A stretch of DNA of 64,000 bases from Spongilla lacustris (Eukaryota > Porifera > Demospongiae > Spongillida > Spongillidae). Positions 58,413 to 64,000 of this stretch are shown here, in pieces (within the stretch, counting starts at the first letter, position 1; the number at the start of each line of letters is the position of its first letter). Under the pieces are notes generated by a model that saw only the letters and a program-made list of their open reading frames with translations, was not told where the DNA came from and ran no database searches. The stretch spans positions 3,946,148-4,010,147 of the forward strand of contig OX442415.1 in the NCBI GenBank assembly GCA_949361645.1, written 5' to 3'. A program made the translations under genes and the position numbers.

Positions 58413-58839
58413 TTCGACTGAGTGCATGATATAATAAGTATTTGGGTTAGATGTACATCAGTTGACCCTTGTCTTGTGTGGACTGAGAGGTCACATGTAT
58501 ACAAATGTCATGTAGATCTATGCGTACACGTTAGCTGGTTATCATAAAAACCATTCGTGTGGTTATACAAGACTCTACAACTTATTATTATTATTTTATA
58601 AAGTACGTGTCCGAGGGCTATCCTATATGTAAACTATAGCAGAAGAGTTCAGAATTCATTGTGCACTTAGGAAAACTGTTAGTGACCTTGCCCTGTCATC
58701 AATAAAAAGATATGCCCAGGTCAATTAACAGTTTTAACATGAATTCTATTTGTTAAGTAGAGATGTACATGTAGGTGTTTTGTAGATACATATGTGATTT
58801 TATGAGTTCATTGCATGTGTTCATTTTCTGTATCTTTTA

Positions 58840-58979
58840 GCTTCTCCCTGTAGCAACTAAAGAAAGCATACTGAGAGAATATAAAGGTAGCCTCGAAAAG
58901 GCTATTGTAAGGAATAGCATACTTTTAAATGGGCTAAATGATTCCTTTTGCAAAACCCACCCATGGTTAGCGCAAAAGG
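58840..58979 (+). CDS. Possible orphan exon, unknown product
   Basis: A CTGTATCTTTTAG acceptor precedes an open stretch reading LLPVATKESILREYKGSLEK then AIVRNSILLNGLNDSFCKTH and PWLAQK, ended by GTCAGC. Composition is protein-like and there are no internal stops. A second candidate exon follows at about 59074-59129 (EPFFYDASYNHIRKFGTLM, acceptor ATCACAG, donor GTAGGT). I do not recognise the family. Confidence 0.3.
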
Positions 58980-59159
58980 TCAGCTGTTTGTGAAGTTAGT
59001 GCAGGTGCATTGCTTAACAAGGCAATGAGCATGCATAGACTACATGATATTCGATGCAATCAAAATCACAGAACCTTTCTTTTATGATGCCTCTTACAAC
59101 CACATAAGGAAGTTTGGTACTCTAATGGTAGGTGCATGTAATGGCGGACGAGATACCTG

Positions 59160-59720
59160 CGTACCCTTAAGTATTTACTACCCCTACTCCTCCCCTTACC
59201 TACTACTACCCCTACTTGTCCCCTTACCTACTCCTACTCCTCCCCTTACCTACTCCTACTCCTCCCCTTACCTACTCCTACTCCTCCCCTTACCTACTCC
59301 TACTCCTCCCCTTACCTACTCCTACTCCTCCCCTTACCTACTCCTACTCCTCCCCTTACCTACTCCTACTCCTCCCCTTACCTACTCCTACTCCTCCCCT
59401 TACCTACTCCTACTCCTCCCCTTACCTACTCCTACTCCTCCCCTTACCTACTCCTACTCCTCCCCTTACCTACTCCTACTCCTCCCCTTACCTACTCCTA
59501 CTCCTCCCCTTACCTACTCCTACTCCTCCTCTTACCTACTCCTACTCCTCCCCTTACCTACTCCTACTCCTCCCCTTACCTACTCCTACTCCTCCCCTTA
59601 CCTACTCCTATGCCTCCCAATACCTACTACTCCTTCCTTTACCTACCACCAATCATCCCCTAACCTACTCCTACCCCCACTCCTACCCCTACCTACTACT
59701 ACCCATAATCCTCCCCTTAC
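59160..59720. repeat. 22-bp polypyrimidine minisatellite
   Basis: The unit TACTCCTACTCCTCCCCTTACC (22 bp; for example TTACC at 59224 and 59246) is repeated about 17-18 times almost perfectly between about 59224 and 59615, with degenerate copies on both sides. The plus strand is almost pure pyrimidine apart from A. Because the unit has no stop in any forward frame, two long artificial frames arise (59044-59751 and 59216-59836) encoding Leu/Pro/Thr/Ser/Tyr repeats. These are not called genes. Confidence 0.95.
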
Positions 59721-59839
59721 CGACTCCCTACTCCCCTGGTGCATGGAGTGAGGTGACCTCAATGGTCACATATGTGATGATGACGAATTATTCTGCACCT
59801 ACACTTTCCTCAAAACGAAACTGTAACAGCTTCTGATAC

Positions 59840-61440
59840 ACTGCTGCCAGAGTATGAAATATATCTACATGTCAGTGTATACTGTTTACAAGTTGAGTTG
59901 ACACAGACCACTTTAATTCACAGAACACTGTATCATCCATGGCTCAGTGAGTTATTTCTGGTTATGAAATGTCGATATACATGATTACTATGTAAATGAC
60001 AAATATACCCAGTTCAGATCATAGTTAAGTGATCAGTGTTACTCTATGGTACCATAATTGCAACGCCGGAGGCTTTTATTTAATGGTCCTTGTTGCATTT
60101 TTAAACGCAAAGTACTCTCTTTCCACTATTAGGGTATATAGGATTAATAGTGATGAAATGTCTGTTGCTAAGTGAATATATTTAGAGGTATCATGACTGT
60201 TGAAAGCATCCAGTTATGAATAGAAAAGCAATGAAACAATTTTAAGCAAATAAAAACATTTTTTATGAGAAAGTTAGTGGTACATGTATACAGAATTTGA
60301 AGGCAATAGTGGTGTAAAAAGGGGTTGAACAATAAGGAAAACCGGTCTATTGGTCTATTGGTCAATTGGTCTATTTTTAATGCGTTAAAATAATTGCTAT
60401 TGTAAATTCACTGGCATTATCATCAATGTTTCTGAAGGCTACCCTAACACTGTGGATAAATTTCCACCTCTGTGCACTTTCATTGCGGTTAGAGCCATAA
60501 TCTTATATGACTCATGTTTTTATCAATTTTCATAGAAAGACTGCCCTTTTTAGAGAGGGGATGCATTGACCATGCTATAAGTTCCCAGGTCATAGTGGAC
60601 CAACACGTGGGTAGATTCTCTTGTTTTGTTATGTGAGGGTGTGTTTTCAATACCTATCCAGTGATTGTGCACAAAATGATTGTTGAGGCCGGCATACGAA
60701 AACCTAAATGAGGATCTCACTCACCATGATATCATGGAGGTTATTATAACAAGAGATACTTATCAGCAGGAAGAAGATAGTAAAGGAGGAAACTTTGTAT
60801 TCTTAGGTCTTAATATTCTCAGAACAAAAATGAACAAGTAATATATGTTTGCAATAGAGTGCACAGCAGTAGGTGTAGCTTAGCCACATTATGGGCCCAC
60901 TACTCCCAGACCATCACTACACTATATACATGTATTGTACTACACCTCATGATACTCAATACAAACTAACAAGTGGATCCTCATGTTGGAGAACCTTCTG
61001 TCCACCAGAAGGAAAGCATACATTATTTTATTTTTGGTAGCCTGAGGTTTCTAAGTTTACTCACTTTTTGTTTGCAAATCAACTTCAGAAAATTGGAAGT
61101 GCTGGCACTTTAGCATGCTTTCAAGCCCCAACTACCATGCCCCCCCCCCCCCCCCCCCCCCCTCCACATTCGGTACACAACAATATGTATGAATGGGGTT
61201 TGCATCTGGTGTAATCAATAAGGACCAATCATGCATGGTGGTTTGGTTAAGACGAAGATTTTAAAATTGCTGTAATTAACTGATCCAGTGTTGTGTGGCA
61301 ATGTGTTTGACAATATCCAATTTATCACTCAAATGAATTACAAAATTTGATACAACAGTCCTATATACATAGAGTACCATCTACTGTCTTAGGATTTCTT
61401 TTTATGTAACACTTGATGAATATTCTTATAACTCAATGCT
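59840..61440. other. Intergenic region with gene-family remnants
   Basis: 60268-60345 is a degraded copy of the repeat at 49838. 60410-60485 matches TM3-coding sequence of the 7TM pseudogene (about 56164-56242), and 60528-60612 matches its upstream region (about 55650-55735), but their order is swapped. A C run of about 23 bases lies at 61140-61162. No gene is called. Confidence 0.6.
60410..60615 (+). pseudogene. Scrambled remnant of the seven-transmembrane gene
   Basis: ATCATCAATGTTTCTGAAGG ... CCCTAACACTGTGGATAAAT matches the TM3 region at about 56187-56230. GGATGCATTGACC ... ACCAACACGTGGG further along matches sequence found about 500 bp upstream of TM3 in the main copy. The piece lies about 4.2 kb away and has no open frame. 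It shows there was a second, now broken copy. Confidence 0.65.
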
Positions 61441-61450
61441 TATATGCACT

Positions 61451-64000
61451 TTAATCTTCACACAGTGGTTCCCTCAGACCATAGTTGACTGTCACAGTGG
61501 TGGTGCTGGTGGTGGGGTCATCCAGCACTGTAGGAACCATTAATACATATTTTCTTTCAAATAATCCAATTATCTTCTCTCTGGCTCTGTCATACATCTT
61601 GCAAGCCTTGAGGATGGCCACAATGAGATGGTACAAGACAGTCACCATCAACACCACTACATAGAGACCCACCAAAACACCAACAGATACTACAGCCATC
61701 TGTGTTTGGTCTGAACTCTTGTCTAGAATGTAAGACATTGACAGAGCTAGTACAGTATAGTTGAGAAGATAAAACAGATCAAGCCAATTGTTCAACTGAT
61801 TGCAGAAGTTGGTACGTTTGTTGCGTTCATCTGTCTTTTGAAGTGACTTCCCAAATGGCTCTATTCTTGCCTGTACTAGCATGAACAAAATGACCATGGT
61901 AGCCTGGATAGACAGAAGAAGAGATGGTTTCTCAGAGCTATACACTGGATTTAAACTGTACATCACAACTACAACCCAAAGCCTTGCTCCCAGCCACCAT
62001 CGCCACTCCCCCTTATAGGGGGCATAGTGGGCATCATTCATTGGTTTGATCTGATTGGTCTTCTTGTGTAGATAGTTGAACAGCCTGTTGTGTTCACTGT
62101 ACCGTTCAATGATTGGAATGAAAGTGAGGGCAAGGGTGTAGGGGATGAGGAATAGGGTACATGTCACCATGGCAGCCACAAACAAAACAGCATGTTTTTC
62201 ATGCAGGTACTCCACATTTCCATCATAGAACCAGATATATATATCACCAGTGGGCAGGTGGACTGTGGAATATGTGAAAACATCAATCACTGTTCTCAAC
62301 AATTTGGAATATGACAAGTAGATGAGAGTAGATAGGACACCAACTGCTCTTTCTCCTATTATGATGGGAAATCTATAAAGACAGGACCTAGAGGAGGTGG
62401 TTGAAGATCTCTGGAGACAATAGTGGCAGAGCACAATGACTGTCATGGTGAGGATGAGGAGGTAGGCTGGATACACAAACTGAAGGCCAGCCTTGTCAGC
62501 ATCATCCATACCATCATAGAAACACAGAGGGAGCCCAAGGTCAAGGTTCACAAAGGACACTATGACCTGCAATGGTCTCAAAATGGATTGGTTGAAGAAT
62601 ATTGAAGTATTGACTTGAATAATGTTGGCATAGAAGATGAGCCCATAGAGTGTGCCTTGTGTTACAGTGAGGTTGAGGAAGAACAGTGCTGCCACCAGTA
62701 AGATGCCCAGCACTGCAAACATCACAAGTGTGAACAGCCACATATCTGAGCACACTTGGCACTTGGAAGAACCAAAGATTACACTTTGGTTACCATGGCA
62801 ATGACCACAAAGTATACCAGTACGCTCTCCATTGCACAAGTCCCCAGATCTGGATAGGGATAGTTTAATTATGCTACTATTGCAGTAGTCCAAAGGACAG
62901 GATGACGCCAGTGCTGGAAGAGTGTTATTGTACACACCAATCCAGTTAGTTTTATTTCTAGTCACAGTACCATCTGATGTATCACAGACCACTCCATGTG
63001 ATGTGAAGAAAAGAGAACAGTCACACTTCATTGCACCAGTAGATGAAGAATGTGTCATCAGTGTGAACCCTGCCTCACATGGTAACAACCTCACCTCAAG
63101 AACTGTTGGGAAATTAGTTGGATAATTAGACAGAAGTAGTTTGAGTGAAGCATTTTCTGGTCCATAGATTTGGTATTCAATCATACCACATTCTGTTCCT
63201 ATCCACTGAGCGCTTTGCCGTGGTCCAAGTGTTATTTGTGGAGTAGTATTACTATTGGTATGGATTAATGTATACACCACACTGGGTGATAGGTTGTTTC
63301 CATCATCTACTGAGGTAACGTTAAGTCTCACAGTCCTACCAGGATATGTGGTTACCTTTCCTTCATACTGACTTATGACATTGCACAAGTTAGGATCACT
63401 GCAGGCACAAAGGTGCATCTTTTTTGGGAAGGAAAGTACTTGGATGTCATTGAGGTCATCTGGCAATGGAGTAATGTTGAAATAGCTGGTCAGGGTTTGA
63501 CAATTGTCAGGGATGTATATGGCAGTATGTATGTCCTGAATGCAATGGATGCATTCATGAATAGGTGTAGCATATACAGCATGACCACTTTGCTGTGCAT
63601 GGTTATCAGTAAAGGTGATGGAGAAAATGCTGTTATCAAAAGTGTATCTTGGGAAGATGTTGTCGCCCGTAATTAATCGTATTGCACAGAAATTGAGATT
63701 TGACATAGCCTGTGAGCGCTTATCTCGGCCGTCATCTATGTAGATAGCACCACCAAATCCTGTTGCTATATTTCTAAAAAATTCGACTGCACACTCTTCA
63801 AAGAAGTAAAGAGGGACATTGTTATACAAACATATGGCTCCTCCATTCTCTCCTGTGTTATTTGAGAGTCTGATGTTACCATGGAGATTAAGAATACCAA
63901 TCGCGCCTTGAATAGCACCTAGGGGAGTGTTAAATAAGAACTGACTTCCTGGGATGGTGTTTCCAAAGATGTCCACTTTCATTCCATTAAAGTAAATGGC
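61451..64000 (-). CDS. Beta-helix (POMP-like repeat) multi-pass membrane protein, N-terminally incomplete
   Basis: One uninterrupted minus-strand frame runs from the window edge to a stop at 61451 (at least 843 residues; no stop upstream of the first Met at 63982, so the protein continues beyond 64000). The N-terminal part has FxxN...GGAIY-type repeats (GENGGAICLYNN, FRNIATGFGGAIYIDDG, FTDNHAQQSGHAVY), as in right-handed beta-helix / polymorphic-outer-membrane-protein repeats. A Cys-rich stretch follows (TGILCGHCHGNQSVIFGSSK, CQVCSD). The remaining 430 or so residues hold about eight or nine hydrophobic segments starting with WLFTLVMFAVLGILLVAALF. It is intronless over 2.5 kb, unlike its neighbours. 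The layout (large Asn-glycosylated ectodomain, Cys-rich neck, multi-pass C-terminus) suggests a surface receptor or channel-like protein. Function is unknown. Confidence 0.8.
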   Translation of the reverse strand, partial: AIYFNGMKVDIFGNTIPGSQFLFNTPLGAIQGAIGILNLHGNIRLSNNTGENGGAICLYNNVPLYFFEECAVEFFRNIATGFGGAIYIDDGRDKRSQAMSNLNFCAIRLITGDNIFPRYTFDNSIFSITFTDNHAQQSGHAVYATPIHECIHCIQDIHTAIYIPDNCQTLTSYFNITPLPDDLNDIQVLSFPKKMHLCACSDPNLCNVISQYEGKVTTYPGRTVRLNVTSVDDGNNLSPSVVYTLIHTNSNTTPQITLGPRQSAQWIGTECGMIEYQIYGPENASLKLLLSNYPTNFPTVLEVRLLPCEAGFTLMTHSSSTGAMKCDCSLFFTSHGVVCDTSDGTVTRNKTNWIGVYNNTLPALASSCPLDYCNSSIIKLSLSRSGDLCNGERTGILCGHCHGNQSVIFGSSKCQVCSDMWLFTLVMFAVLGILLVAALFFLNLTVTQGTLYGLIFYANIIQVNTSIFFNQSILRPLQVIVSFVNLDLGLPLCFYDGMDDADKAGLQFVYPAYLLILTMTVIVLCHYCLQRSSTTSSRSCLYRFPIIIGERAVGVLSTLIYLSYSKLLRTVIDVFTYSTVHLPTGDIYIWFYDGNVEYLHEKHAVLFVAAMVTCTLFLIPYTLALTFIPIIERYSEHNRLFNYLHKKTNQIKPMNDAHYAPYKGEWRWWLGARLWVVVVMYSLNPVYSSEKPSLLLSIQATMVILFMLVQARIEPFGKSLQKTDERNKRTNFCNQLNNWLDLFYLLNYTVLALSMSYILDKSSDQTQMAVVSVGVLVGLYVVVLMVTVLYHLIVAILKACKMYDRAREKIIGLFERKYVLMVPTVLDDPTTSTTTVTVNYGLREPLCED

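Noticed and set aside
59044..59836. Two long Leu/Pro/Thr/Ser/Tyr open frames (235 and 206 codons)
   Set aside because: They are translations of the 22-bp minisatellite, which has no stop in any forward frame.

Overview
This is animal nuclear DNA, and a sponge (demosponge-type) genome is the most likely source. Supporting signs are AT-rich spacers, dense very short introns (about 60 bp, GT-AG), frequent TACATGTA-type palindromes, a giant multi-exon RNF213-like gene, and an intronless beta-helix plus multi-pass membrane protein of a type I associate with sponges. Species is not determinable by eye, and nothing here looks bacterial or viral.

Layout. 1-4687: tandem satellite of about 14 units of 337 bp with higher-order structure. 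4.7-9.7 kb: TG-rich microsatellites, an orphan chromodomain-like exon (5281-5364), a frameshifted C-terminal piece of a reverse-transcriptase-type retroelement (7060-8128) and one possible orphan exon near 9110-9250. 9717 to about 36420, minus strand: one RNF213-like gene (giant AAA+/ubiquitin-ligase family) with a CBM20-like N-terminal domain, two recognisable AAA modules, the E3 shell and an RZ finger. The RING finger expected just before the E3 shell is not there. A 1.4-kb terminal-inverted-repeat element sits in one of its introns. About 36.4-38.05 kb: decayed Ty3/gypsy integrase and 3' end, itself split by a 358-bp inverted-repeat element that carries a tRNA-like Pol III module. 38.2-41.4 kb, plus strand: a multi-exon gene of unknown function with probable frameshifts in its last exon.

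41.7-61.4 kb is repeat-rich. It holds a 769-bp element with perfect 16-bp terminal inverted repeats and a 5-bp target duplication, a foldback element, an inverted pair of retroelement C-terminal fragments, an inverted duplicate of about 2 kb of the RNF213-like gene (50990-53000), two roughly 1-kb direct repeats around a frameshifted seven-transmembrane (GPCR-like) gene, and a 22-bp polypyrimidine minisatellite. 61451-64000, minus strand: the 3' part of the beta-helix/multi-pass membrane protein, continuing past the window edge.

Two loci look intact or nearly so: the RNF213-like gene, with one suspected frameshift, and the membrane protein. Most other coding signals are broken retroelements or pseudogenes. 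RNF213 relatives act in antimicrobial ubiquitylation in vertebrates, and the beta-helix membrane protein may be a surface protein, but no functional link between the loci is shown by the sequence. Exon borders come from reading splice signals and homology by eye; approximate ones are marked 'about'.
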